64,000 bases of DNA from Ochotona curzoniae (Eukaryota; Chordata; Mammalia; Lagomorpha; Ochotonidae). Position 1 is the stretch's first letter, and every line of letters begins with the position of its first letter. The stretch covers positions 9,370,501-9,434,500 of the forward strand of contig NW_024466607.1 of assembly GCF_017591425.1 (NCBI RefSeq). The letters run 5' to 3'. The position numbers and the translations under genes are program-made. Under the pieces are notes generated by a model that saw nothing but the letters and a program-made list of their open reading frames with translations, had not been told where the DNA came from and searched no databases. This document shows positions 11,480 to 22,429 of this stretch, one piece after another.

Positions 11480-13050
11480 GTGACACAGGCAAACTGAACA
11501 AGCAGATCCACTGACTGAGCCAGGAGATTCCCCCATTCCCAGGCATTTAAGGAAATCTTTGCGATGTTACTAGCTGAACCTCAATGGGATAGAGACCCCT
11601 GCGATCAGCCAAAGAATACAGACTTCATAAAGTAAGTCAGACAAGTCATACAAGAAACACACACACATACCAGCTCTGAAGGTAGGGAAGAAAGTTCCAG
11701 ACCTGTCATACAATAATATTCAATAGCCAGTGTTCAGCAAAGGTTATAGTGTGTGTAAAAGCCCCCAAAACCACAACCACAAGTGGATGACACATTAACA
11801 GAAAAAATTAGGAATGAAAATTGTCCCTGAGAAAGCTCAGATGTTGGGTTTGCCAGGCAAAGGCGTTGATTCAACCACGTTAAACCTAGCAAAAGCCAGC
11901 CCTATCTGAAGAACCAAAGAAACCAGAGGAGCAATGCTTCAGCAGGCAGGAAATATTAATAAAGCAAAGCTCTATAAAGAAGTTAAATGGAAACCCTGGA
12001 GTTAATCCAATAGCTAAAATAAAAAATTCATTCAAGGGTTACAAAAGCAAATAAAGTTTGATTTATTTGTAAGGCAGCATTACAGAGAGAAGAAGAGACA
12101 AAGAGAGAGCTCTTCCATGGCCTGGTTCACTCCCTAAATGGTCCCAACAACCAGGCCTGAACCAGGCCAAAGTCAGGAGCCAGGAGCTTCTTCCAGGTCT
12201 TCCATATAGGCGGCAGTTACCCAAGCACTTGGGCCATCTTCTGCTGCTTTCCCAGACACAGCAACAGGGAGAGCTGGATCCAAAATAGAGCAGCCGGGAC
12301 TCGAACCAGCACTCACAAAGGATGCCAGCACTTGCAGGCAGCAGCTTACTGTGCCACAGTGTTGGCCCTGTGCAGCTCAAGTTTAACCTTAGAAACCTAG
12401 AAAAAGAGCAGCCAACTAAATCCTAAGTAAGCTGAAAGGGAGCAGTGAAAGAAACCAGAGCACATGTCAGGAACACTGAAAAAGTGGGAACACAATAGAG
12501 AAAGGTAAATAAAACCCAAGGCTGGTTTGTTTAAAAAAAAAACACCAAAATTCACTTTACTTGACTAAGCAAATAAAAAAAGGGAGAGAACATGCAACCA
12601 CTTATGTGAAAGACAAGGGGCACCGACTGAACCCTGCTGGCAGCTTGGATGATGCAGGCTAATAAGCCGATTCCCTGAAAGAGACTGCCTACACCCCCAC
12701 CCCATGTGGGATGAGGAGTCAGCTAAAGAGATTGTATTACTGCCTCACAACTTTCCAAAATAGAGAGTCCCAGACTCAGTCAATTTCACTGGTGTAAATT
12801 CTCTACAGACTGTTCGAGAAAAACAAAGAGCAGGAGTGACTTGCCAACCAATTCTCTGAGAGCCTCGCTCTGACACTGTAGGCAGAGAAAGACCTTTGCA
12901 AGAAAGGGGAGCTACAAACCAGCATTCCCTCATGAATATAGATAGAAAATCCTCTGCAAAATGACAGCAGATCCAACCCAAGCAATTCACAAAGCCAGGG
13001 ACACGCCACCCCACGCGTGGGATTTAGTCCAAGTCCGGTAGCACTGATTG
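11480..13050 (+). mobile_element. Sense-orientation L1 remnant (5' region to ORF2)
   Basis: CAGATGTTGGGTTTGCCAGG near 11840 and AAAAATTCATTCAAGGGTTA near 12020 recall L1M 5' sequence. AATTTCACTGGTGTAAATTC near 12780 and CCCTCATGAATATAGATAGA near 12930 match L1 ORF2 (reverse transcriptase region). The frame is destroyed by stops and indels. A SINE splits it at 12056-12370. Confidence 0.65.
12056..12370 (-). mobile_element. C-type SINE inside the L1, - orientation
   Basis: Antisense landmarks in order: GGTTCACTCCCTAAATGG, AGGAGCTTCTTCCAGG, CTGCTGCTTTCCCAGAC, GACTCGAACCAGC, and the end at GTGTTGGCCC. Confidence 0.88.
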
Positions 13051-14044
13051 ACCTCCAACCGTAACATCCCCTGGCAGTCATTTTAATTGAGTTTTTTTTT
13101 TCTTTACCAGTGACATCTTTCTTTGTATGTGTGTGGTGCTTTTTGCCCAAATTTTATACTGTTGTGTGGTGACGTCAGTCATACTGCTCCTGTTCGGTTT
13201 TCCCGTCGGGAAGGAGGGTCTGTTGTCCCTGTGTCTTCCTGAGCTGGCTTTATTAGTGTTTTCCTGTGTTAAGTCTTTGATTCATCTAGACGTTAAGCCG
13301 TGTGTGGCACACACTTGTCATTCTTAGTGATAAATACTAGTCCTTGGCACAGTGAGGAGAAAGTAGCACAGAGCAACTGCCCCCTGGCCTGGCACCAGTA
13401 AATCACACTGTTACCCCAAGTGGTGAGGAGTCCTTCGGGAGTGTCCTGCTCACCTTTCAGGCTCGGAGCTGAGCAGCCGGAAATCTGGCTTCCTTAGCAA
13501 CCCACATGGAGCCGAAGAAACAAAGAACAGCCATGCGTGGTCACTCTCCTCCGCCTCCAGCTGGGAGGAAAGAAAGGCTGCTGCCTGTTTTTTCACACTC
13601 ACACACAAGCGTACACACGCTTGCACACACACTGCACGTCTATCTAGGGAAAATATTAAAAGGGAAATATAAATACAGCTGTCTTACTCTCGCATGGTTT
13701 GGGGGGCAGTCAGCGTACTGATAACGTGGTCTCTTTCCAATGCCTTTACCTAGTTTTGTCTTCTTGCCTCGTCTGTAGTTTTGTGAGCGATGTCGACATT
13801 ACAGGAGTTTAGCCTGTGTGAGCACTGCAATCTCTAAATGTCAAAATCCTGACATCTGCAGGTCTGTCCGTGCAGCCATGGCAAACACACTGCACTGGGC
13901 AATAACAAAATCTGACCTAATTCATGGGGGAAGCTTTACCCCCTGCCAGGACACAGCTCGGAGCAAGTGCATTCGGCAGCTGAGGTGTCAGCCTGCTGAC
14001 TTACACATGACCACTATATGCCCACTGCACCCATGGTCTAATAT
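13051..14044. other. Intergenic, no gene; CA-rich patch
   Basis: Contains a degenerate CA-rich run at 13594-13637 with CGTACACACG inside. No coding or RNA feature recognised. Confidence 0.45.
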
Positions 14045-14366
14045 TTTTTTAAAGACTTAATTATTTTTATTGGAAAGTCAGATTTACAGAGAGGAGAGGC
14101 AGAGACAAAAAATCTTCCGTCCGCTAGTTGACTCTCAAAGTAGCTGCAATGGCTGGTGCTAAGTCAATCCGAAGCCAAGAGCCTTCTCTGGGTCTTCCGC
14201 ATGGATTCAGGGTCCCAACGTTTTGGAGCATCCTGTAATACTTTCCCAGGCCACAAGCAGGGAGCTGCATGGGAAGTAGAGCAGCCCGGACCAGAACCAG
14301 TGCCCATATGGGATCCCGGTGCATACCAGGCGAGGCCTTTAGCACCAAACTACCACATTGGGCCCC
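14045..14366 (-). mobile_element. C-type SINE, - orientation
   Basis: Full-length antisense copy from TTTTTTTAAAGACTTAATT through GGAAAGTCAGATTTACAGAG, CTTTCCCAGGCCACAAGC and CCCATATGGGATCCCGG to ATTGGGCCC. Confidence 0.93.
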
Positions 14367-15361
14367 CGTGATCTAACTTGTATCACCTCTACAGCATGGT
14401 AGAGATCTTAAATTTTTGGTCAGGCAACTCATCTGCATTTCTAGTTTCTGAATGTTTTTGTTCCTTTTGCTGAGTCATATTTTTCTCTTCCACTTACGGA
14501 CAATATGCATCCTCCCCTTCCCCCCCCCCCCCGAAAATTGGGCGTTTTAAGAAAGTATCCTCTCCCCCAAGGTTTCACACTAGGGACATGACAGTGAGGC
14601 AAGCTCAAGTTCTAGGAGTTATAAACCTATTCTGACCTCTCACACCCCCTGGTGGTTACCTGCAGAATTTCACCTCTAGCATATGGCCTGCTCCTATGCA
14701 AACCTCGCCGAGTTTGTTAGTGCTAAGAGAATCAGGTAAAACAGAACCCAGTCCCCTGAGGCTGCCCCTGGACAAGCCAGAAGGTGGAACATAAGACCTC
14801 TCTTTAGTTTCCGTTCCAGGGGAGGGGGCCAGGTGAGTTCCTGTCTTGATCGCTGGGCAGTATGCTATACAGGAATGAGTGGAGGCATGGATGGACAAGC
14901 CAAGGGTCACCAACCTTTTTGTCCTTTCATTCAATGACTTCTTGGTTTTGCGAGGATTCAGGGAGTTTTGCCTCTGCAACCTCCCCAGAGTTCTTCCTCA
15001 AGTATTCTTTTCCATCTATTACTGTCCATTGAGGAGGTTCTTCGTGGGGAAGCAGGGCTTGCAGCTTTCTAGCTTCCAGGGAGTGTGATCCCTGGATCGT
15101 GTGTGAAGTTTAGCCTTGCAGGAAACTGCCAAGGCATCTTACTGCATTCCCATCAGCAGCGAATAAAAGTAGCTTTTGTTGCTCTACCTTCTCACCAGCA
15201 GATGGTGCTGTCCGCGTTCTGGATGTTGCCCATTGATTGCAACGTAGTTTGTGATTTCCTAAAGACCACGATGGAGGACATTTTGCTTCGTGGTTCTGGT
15301 TAGAATTCTGGCACTGAGTGGAAGAGTATCGGGAAGTTCATCCTTGTCCCGTGCCTGATAC
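14367..15361. other. Intergenic, no gene; 13-bp poly(C)
   Basis: A run of 13 C at 14520-14532, and a CTCF-like CCAGCAGATGGTGCTG at 15196-15211. Nothing else recognised. Confidence 0.45.
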
Positions 15362-15667
15362 TTTTTAAAGATTATTTTTATTGGAAAAGCAGGTTATCAT
15401 AGAGAAGGAGAGATAGACAGAACCAATATCTGCCTGCTGGTTCACTCCCCCAAATTGCCACTATGACTGGAAATGAGCTGATCCAAAACCAGGAGCTTCT
15501 TCCAGGTCTCCCACATGGGTGCATGGTCCCAAGGCTTTGGGTCATCCTCCACTTCTTTCTCAAGCCACAGACATGGAGCTAGATGAGAAGTAGAGCAGCC
15601 AGGACAAGAACCAGTACCCAACATATGCAAGGCAAGGATTTAGCCACTGAGCCACTGTGCCAGGCCC
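15362..15667 (-). mobile_element. C-type SINE, - orientation
   Basis: Antisense copy with TTTTTAAAGATTATTTTTAT, GGTTCACTCCCCCAAATTGC, AGGAGCTTCTTCCAGG, and the head end at CACTGTGCCAGGCCC. Confidence 0.93.
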
Positions 15668-15877
15668 TTGTATCTGATCTTAAGGAGAAAGCTTTCTATC
15701 CTTTATCCTTGAGTATGATAAATTCTTGCATGAATTTCCTTCATTGTCTGAAGACCATTTCTTTGTTTTTAAGTTTTGGCTAGGAATAATCATGAAATGG
15801 TATTAGGGTTTTGTCAGTTGTTTTCTCTGCATTGAGGTATCCATGTGGGGTTTTTGTTTTAAGATGTTTCATTTTAA

Positions 15878-16193
15878 CATTTTTTATTTATTTTTTTATT
15901 GCAAAGTCAGAAACACAGAGAGGAGGAGAAACAGAGAGGAAGAACATCTGTCAGATGATTTTCCACCCCCCCACCAAGTGACCACAACGGCCGGTGCTGC
16001 GCCGATCCAGAGCCAGGAACCAGGAACCTCCTCCGGGTCTCCCACACAGGTGCAGGATCCCAAAGCTTTGGGCCGTCCTCGACTGCTTTCCCAGGCCACA
16101 GGCAGGGAGCTGGATGGGAAGCAGGGCCGCCGGGATTAGAACCGGCGACCACTTGGGATCCCAGCACATTCAAGGCGAGGACTTTAGCCACCA
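15878..16193 (-). mobile_element. Young C-type SINE, - orientation, head slightly truncated
   Basis: Near-consensus antisense copy: ATTGCAAAGTCAGAAACACA, CCACAACGGCCGGTGC, CTCGACTGCTTTCCCAGGCC, then CTTTAGCCACC. The final part of the tRNA-like head is missing. Confidence 0.93.
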
Positions 16194-16894
16194 GCAGGAG
16201 TAGTAGCCCAGCAGAGGAAGTCCTCGTTGTCCCCTGAGAGTTCTGTTTTCAGCTGCCAAGACAGTCTGTGCGTGGGGGTGGGACTGGGATTGTCTGCATG
16301 TGGCTGGACATACAGATTTGCAGCTGGGGAGTGAGGTCTGGGCAGTCAGTGTGGGCATTATGGCAGCACAGCTGGCCCGGGAGGGGCCAGGCACGGTGAG
16401 GGAGGTGGGTGCTCACCTGGCTGGGAAAGGCGAGGCCTTTGGAAAACCACAAAAGCGCTGACAGGGGGAGCTAAGAGGGAGGAGCCTCATCACAACCCAT
16501 AATTCAGGGAGTGAGGCCCCTAATGGGAGCTGGCTGAGGTCGTGTGCCACCCCACCCTGGAGCAATGTCTGCAGAACTGGGCGTCTATGCCTTTACTGGT
16601 GTGCAGGTTGGTTCTAGGGGGAGTGTGGGAACATTGGGCACTTGATAGTTAGGCTGCACTTTGTTTCTGGTCACTACCTGTTCATGGCGTGGGACGCTGC
16701 ATCTATGTGAATTAAAGGGAAATTTTAGTGATTGTTGCATAGGATGTACAAATAGGACACAACACTGGAGCAACTCAAGGAGTGCAGCGGGTCAGCGGTG
16801 CTGCTGGGATGCAGGGTCCAGCCCTGTGAGGTTCTCACATGCTGAGCCGCAGGTTCTGTCCCAAGCAGCAGTCAGGCAGGCGCTGGGAGTCTCT

Positions 16895-16912
16895 GGCTCC
16901 CCCTAGTGGCCA
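16895..16912 (-). promoter_or_regulatory. CTCF-like motif, - strand
   Basis: GGCTCCCCCTAGTGGCCA reads on the - strand as TGGCCACTAGGGGGAGCC, close to the known CTCF core (CCACNAGGGGGCGC type). Motif match by eye only. Confidence 0.5.
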
Positions 16913-16952
16913 ATGCAGCGCAGCCCTTCTGGCTCCCCGCTCACCCTTCCTC

Positions 16953-16970
16953 GCCTGCAGGGGGCGCCCT
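16953..16970 (+). promoter_or_regulatory. CTCF-like motif, + strand
   Basis: GCCTGCAGGGGGCGCCCT matches the G-rich half of the CTCF core but is weaker at the CCAC end. It lies 40 bases from an oppositely oriented motif. Confidence 0.35.
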
Positions 16971-17342
16971 CCCCACCAGCCACTCCGAAAGCAGAGCACC
17001 TGCAGAGGCTTAGAAATCAGACTTTCAGGTGGGAAAAAACCTCACGGGAGTTTCAAGAGTTTAGAAAAGACTAGGAACAGAGATTTGTGGAAAAGAAACT
17101 AGAGCCAAAGTTATATATACCAAACAGTAAAACTCTTTGCATGGGCAGTCTCTTTCTGGAACGGCAGTCTCATCATCTGAGTAATAAGGGTGCCGCCAGT
17201 GAGCTAGCTACTGGCCCTGGTCAGTGCAGGAGGGTAGATCTTCAGGTGCAACGGACAGAAATCAGATCCGGTTGACAAGCAAAAATTGTGGAGGGATCAG
17301 GGTAGCTCTTAAAACTCAGCTGGAGGGGAGGGAAGGGAGAGG

Positions 17343-17672
17343 TGGCCTGATGCAATAGTTCAGTTGGCTAATCTTTCCCCCTTCGAGCAATAGGATCCCA
17401 TATGGATGCCAGTTTGTATCCTCCTGCTTGCCCCATTCTCCACCCAGCTCCCTGCTTGTGGCCTGGGAAAGCATCAAGGACAGCCCAAAGCCTTGGGACT
17501 CTGCACAGGCATGGAAAACCCAGAAGAAGCTCCTGGTTCCTGGCTTCAGGTTGGCTCAACTCTTCCTGGCAGCCACTTGGGGAGTAAAAAGTGGATGGAA
17601 AATCTCTCTGTCTCTCCTTCTCTCTGTAAATTTGCTTTTCAAATGAAAATAAGTAAATAAACCTTAGAAAAA
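17343..17672 (+). mobile_element. C-type SINE, + orientation
   Basis: Sense copy: head diverged (GGCCTGATGCAATAG), then GGATCCCATATGGATGCC, GGCCTGGGAAAGCATC, AGAAGAAGCTCCTGG, GCCACTTGGGGAGT and the tail AATAAGTAAATAAACC. Confidence 0.9.
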
Positions 17673-20436
17673 ACTCACTGTGTTCCTTGCTGGGACACCG
17701 TGTGCCATATCAAAGCAGGGCACAAATTGTTGAGAGAAGGGGCTAGTGAGCCCTCAGAGCCCCGCCTCACTCACCGTGGTGCTTAATCCGTACTAGCCTG
17801 ACTCCATGTCCCTCTGGCACAGGAGCTTCAGAAAATTGGGTACACAAGCCATTCTCCCGGGTGTGGGTGCTGCAGGGGTGAGGCACCTGCTGACAGCACC
17901 ACCGCTGAGATAAAAACCAGAGGCAGACAGAGCTAAAAATGTGTCAGTAGACAGATGCGAGTTCAGCAGGCACATGATGACCCGTCAGCCCAACACAACC
18001 CAAAGCTTACCGACCCCTTCATCTACAGGGCACAGGGAGAATGGGCAGCATCCGGGACAGAGGGTATGATTCTTGCAGGGCCCCAGTAATCTGGAGCAAA
18101 GTTGGCTGGGTCTGCCAAGATGAAGCTTATCTATGATTCTCTGGGACCGACGGAGAAGACTGTGGCATAGAAATGCTAGCTGTCCAGGGCCATCTCTCTG
18201 CGCCACTAGTGTGGCTGATGAAAGCCCAGTGGGGGGCTCAGATCAAGTTGCTGCCTCTTTGCAGGTCTTGGGTTTTAAGCAGACAGAGCTTTAAAAGCGC
18301 TCATGGAGCGCTTCTCCCCAAGCTGGGAGGGCAGGAAACCAGGGAATACCTCAGGGACCTTGACCCCGAAGTAGGTTCCAAGGCAGAGTCTTGGGGTATA
18401 TAGCCGGTGAGGGAGCCATGTGCCTGGATGGCAGAGTCCTGTGACCCGTGAGTAAGCTTGTGTTAGCATGACCTCCCTGGGGCTTACACAATCAAATCAG
18501 CAGCGGATTACACAAGTCCAGTATCCATCCCACGGGGAACCTAAGAATATCGGTCATCGAGAACTGCCTTTGCCTTTGCTGAAACCCCCACACAAGACAT
18601 CAGGTGCTGCAGCTGGACTGGTCAAGAAACCTCAGGAAAGAAGAGGAGTGTGTGAGAGCCCAAGCAGACCCGCACAGGACGGGGCAACTGGCTGGAGGAC
18701 ACGGGCATCTGGGACATGGTGCCCGTGACCTTGTCCACAGCATGCACAACACTGATTGCCCAATGTGGGCCATGAGGACCCAGCCTGGGCCAGAAACTCA
18801 CGCCTCACCCTCTGGGTTCTCTTTCCTGCACATCCCAGGCCAGCAGGACCTGCCAGGGGTGGCTGTCCTGGTCCCTATTGGCCTGTGAGTACCCTTCTCG
18901 CTGCTGGTGTGCCAGTCTGGGTGTGGGTGGGGGCACTGCATCAGGTCCTCAGGGCAGACTTCTGCCCCTGAGGGCCCCAGAAGGAGCACCCAAAGGGATG
19001 CATCTCTATATTCAGTAACTCACTCTCCAACTACTTTTGGAAGACTTCCTACTGCAGGCCCTGGGCTGGTGTTGGCCACATGGAGGGGGGCTGACGCCAT
19101 CCATTTCAGGACCTCCCACTGGGGAAGGAAAATCAGGAAACATTCAGTTCCTGTATCCAAATCCTTGCCCGGATGCAGACTCCTGCACGTGCCCTTCCTT
19201 GGATTCCTTTGGTTCTTCCTAAGCTTCTGTGGCTCCCATGGAGGAGCAGAGCTCAGCATAGCCCTCTGGGTCTTGGCTTTTTAAGTGCAAGATCCTTCTT
19301 CCAGGCGCCTCCAGGCAGGAGGGGCTGGGTCCTGTGCAGGATCCTTAGCCCTACAATCCTGATGGCTTTCCGCAGTACTGGTTCCTTTTCAGAGGTGACA
19401 GGTGAGACCCAGAGCCTTGGTGCTCCAGGGCTACCATCTTCCAAGCCTGAGGTTCTGTTGTGTCTCGGGGCGTCACCATCTGCCCTGCTGGAGGAGAGGG
19501 GACTGGAGAATTTCTAGCACCCAGGAGGTCTTCAATGTTCCACCCACAAATCTTTGTATTCACAGCTGTGGGGATGAGAGGGGAAGGGGATGCGCAGGGA
19601 GGTGGGGAGATTCAAACAGCAACCCGAGGGAGCAGGTGGATAACCAGGAGGCACACACATCACTGTCACCGACTCCTCCCACAAAATATTCCAAAGCAGG
19701 GGCAGTGCAGGAAAGGGGTGCCCATGCCACTTGGCCAGTAAGAGCTTCCCACATCAGCGGCTGGGGACCGGGGAGCCCTGGAGTGTGGACCCAAGCAGAG
19801 GGCCTGTTCACTGATGCCCTGGGCAATCCAACAGGGCCTCTTGCTGGCCACAACCAGCATACTGAACATGCACCTTCTAACCCAGTAACTGCTTTGTATG
19901 GGAGTAGAGCCCCAACAGGCTGCCCAGATTCTTCTAGCATCCCAGGACCCTCTGAGCCTGGGAGAAGCCCTCTGCACCCACAGTAAGGTAACATCTTCTG
20001 GCCCCAATGAGAGGTGCAGGGTGACCCCTCCCGTGTAGGATTGTGTGCTGAGACGGACACCATAAAGCAAAGGGGCATGGCACCCCACAAAGGAGATTAA
20101 TGAGAGCCGCTGTGGGGAAGGAGCTCTGAGTGACGGAGGATGGGTGGGAGCCATGGAGACGAAGCGTGTGGCAGACAGGGGGCACACCCTGTGTGACAGC
20201 CAAGGTTGCAAGAGGGCTGAAGTGGAGTTGCAAAGTAACCAGAGCCCAAGGTTGCTGCAGCAACCCTGTTGTAAGGAACATAGGCCCCAGGAGTTGGACT
20301 GAGAGGCAAGGAGCAGGAGGAAGCCCAAGGAGAAGACAGCCTGCCTGGAAGCGCAGGTTATGGGTGTCTGGTGGCTTGGTGCCGTGGAGCCTTCTGGAGT
20401 GAAGGTCAGGATTGATTGTCCAAGCAGGAGAAGCAC
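17673..20436. other. Intergenic, repeat-poor, no gene
   Basis: A long stretch without recognisable interspersed repeats. Open frames on both strands overlap one another and none shows recognisable protein sequence or splice architecture. Confidence 0.5.
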
Positions 20437-20548
20437 TCACCCATCCACCCATCCCTCCCTCCTTGCATCTATCCACCCACCCACACAGCGAGCCATCTGC
20501 CCATCCACCCTTTCATCTGTCCATCATCTCATCCACCCACCCACCAAC
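20437..20548. repeat. Degenerate (CCAT/CCAC)n tetranucleotide repeat
   Basis: About 110 bases of CCATCCACCCATCC-type units interrupted by CTCCCT and CATCTG variants. Confidence 0.85.
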
Positions 20549-21686
20549 AACCCCTAACCTACCTCCTGTCAGACAGCACAGTGTCTCATCCTGTAGTCCC
20601 ACTGACCTCTCACCTGCGCTTCAGGAAACCTCCAGAAGGGCTGGATAAAGAGGTCAGGCCAAGGGGGATGAGGGAGGCAACTGACAGAGCAAGGTGACCT
20701 TTGCTGGGCTGCTCCACCTCCCATGCAGCCTGAGCTGGTGCCAGCACCCCGACAAGGAACACACCAGTGCCAGTTATACAAAGTGTCTCTGTCTCCTGCC
20801 TTGGCCAAGCTATTTCTGGGATGACCCAGAAGGCCAAGGTGGGTGACTGCCTCTGGGCTTGGCATGGTTTCAGGGCTCTGGGAGAGGCAGGGCGGTGGTG
20901 TTCGATCTGCCGGGAGGCACGGCAGCTCTGTGAGGACTTTCATTTGTGTTTTTCTTCCTTTTAATGTCAAAGGAAGTTGCAGACAAGGTAATCTTGAGCT
21001 CATCCTCCCTGCTGTCAGCAGCCTGTTGCCGATGGGGGTTGGGGTGCAGCTCTGTGCTCCTGTTGTCAGCAGCATGGGCATCACTTGGCTCGTGGGCCAC
21101 CCCTTGTCCCTGCCTGGCATGATGGCAGTGACTTTAGCATGCCTTCTCACTGGCTCCTCCTCCATTGGAGCCTTACTGCTTCTTGACTCATCCTATCATT
21201 CAGTCTGCATCAGATCCGTCATTTCTCCTGATTCTGCAGCTTTGCTTTGGTTTTCTCTTCCTCCCCTTCCTCCTCCTTCCCTGCCCCTCCCTCTTCTTCT
21301 CCTTCTTCCAAGAAGCAGCCAAAGAGAACTGCCAGCTAGCTGCTGGTTCCCTCCCCAGAATCCCACCGGTGATAACAGGACTGTGCTGGACTGGGCAGGA
21401 ACTGGGCACTGGGCGTGTGCCTTCCCCTACGGGTGGCTAGAGCGCATCTCCTTGAGGCATCACTGCCGCCCCCCAGGGGCTGCACTATCAGACACCAGAC
21501 ACAGGTGCTTTGATCTGCCACCCAGCTGTCAGTCACTGGACTAAGCACCCACACCTCCAATGGCTTCTCAGAGCACTGGACCAGAGGTCAGTTTCCAGAA
21601 CCTGTTTGTCTTAAAAGGTACTGAAATCCTGCCGATGGGATGGGTTGGAAAATCACTGCAAAGGGGCACAGTGCCCCCAGGATACA
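20549..21686. other. Intergenic, no gene; pyrimidine tract
   Basis: A nearly pure polypyrimidine tract at 21251-21309. No gene recognised. Confidence 0.5.
21251..21309 (+). repeat. Polypyrimidine tract (about 59 bp, one G)
   Basis: Runs of CTTC, CCTCC and CTTCTT with a single G near 21292. Such tracts can form triplex (H-DNA) structures; the function here is unknown. Confidence 0.75.
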
Positions 21687-22016
21687 TTTTTTCAAAGATT
21701 TATTTGTCTTTATTGCAAAGTCAGATATACAGAGAGGAGGAGAAACAGAGGAAGATCTTCCATTCAATGATGCATTCCCCAAGTGACTGCAACGGCCGGT
21801 GCTGTGCCGATCCGAAGCCAGGAGCCAGGAGCTTCTTCCACATCTTCCACATGGGTGCAGGGTCCCAAGGCTTTGGGCTGTCCTCGACTGCTTTCCCAGG
21901 CCACAAGCAAGGAGCTGAATGGGAAGTGGAACTGCCAGGATTAGAACTGGCACCCATATGGGATCCTGGCGCATGCAAGGCGAGAATTTTAGCCGTTAGG
22001 CCACCACACCGGGCCC
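21687..22016 (-). mobile_element. Young C-type SINE, - orientation, with target duplication
   Basis: Full-length antisense copy ending at CACCGGGCCC. The flanks repeat CCCAGGATACATTTTT (21676-21691 and about 22015-22030). Confidence 0.95.
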
Positions 22017-22090
22017 CAGGATACATTTTTTTTTTTTTAGTGGCATCACAGATGTTGGGTAACTTGGACTTAAAAAATGACAAGTTCTGG

Positions 22091-22410
22091 GGCCCAGTGC
22101 AATGTTTCAATTGGCTAACCCTTCGCATTCAAGCACCAGGATCTTATACGGGCACTAGTTTGTGTCCTGGCTGATCCACTTCTCACCCAGCTCCCTGCTT
22201 GGGGCCTGAGAAAGCATTGGAGGATGGCTCGAACCTGCACCCACACAGGAGACCTAGAAGAAGCTCCTGGCTCCTGGCTTTGGATTGCTTCAGCTCTGGC
22301 CATTGCAGCCACTTGGGGAGTGAACCAGCAGATGGAGAGATCTTCCTGTCTCTCCTTCTCTCTGTAAATCTGCCTTTCCAATAAAAATAAATAATTTTTT
22401 TAAAAAGAAA
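22091..22410 (+). mobile_element. C-type SINE, + orientation, with target duplication
   Basis: Sense copy starting GGCCCAGTGCAATG, with an A/T-rich tail. The flanks AAAATGACAAGTTCTGG (22074-22090) and AAAATGACCAGCTCTGG (22413-22429) form a 17-bp duplication with two mismatches. Confidence 0.93.
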
Positions 22411-22429
22411 AGAAAATGACCAGCTCTGG

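Larger units (their letters stand above)
16194..17342. other. Intergenic, unique sequence with two CTCF-like motifs
   Basis: Apart from the two motifs at 16895-16912 and 16953-16970, I see no gene or repeat. Confidence 0.5.

Noticed and set aside
11480..13050. Possible active L1
   Set aside because: No long open frame remains. Stops, indels and a nested SINE show a dead remnant.
14520..14532. Poly(C) run of 13
   Set aside because: A simple homopolymer with no associated feature; of technical interest only because it may be mis-sized by sequencing.
19560..20476. Several overlapping 176-256 codon open frames on the - strand
   Set aside because: They are in three different frames over the same bases, with low-complexity composition and no similarity to a known family.
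20437..20548. Short spaced repeats that could suggest a CRISPR-like array
   Set aside because: They are a degenerate tetranucleotide microsatellite in a mammalian genome, with no conserved repeat/spacer layout and no cas genes.
20843..21544. 233-codon open frame on the + strand
   Set aside because: It runs through a polypyrimidine tract giving a Leu/Pro/Ser-rich stretch. No domain, no start context and no splice pattern.
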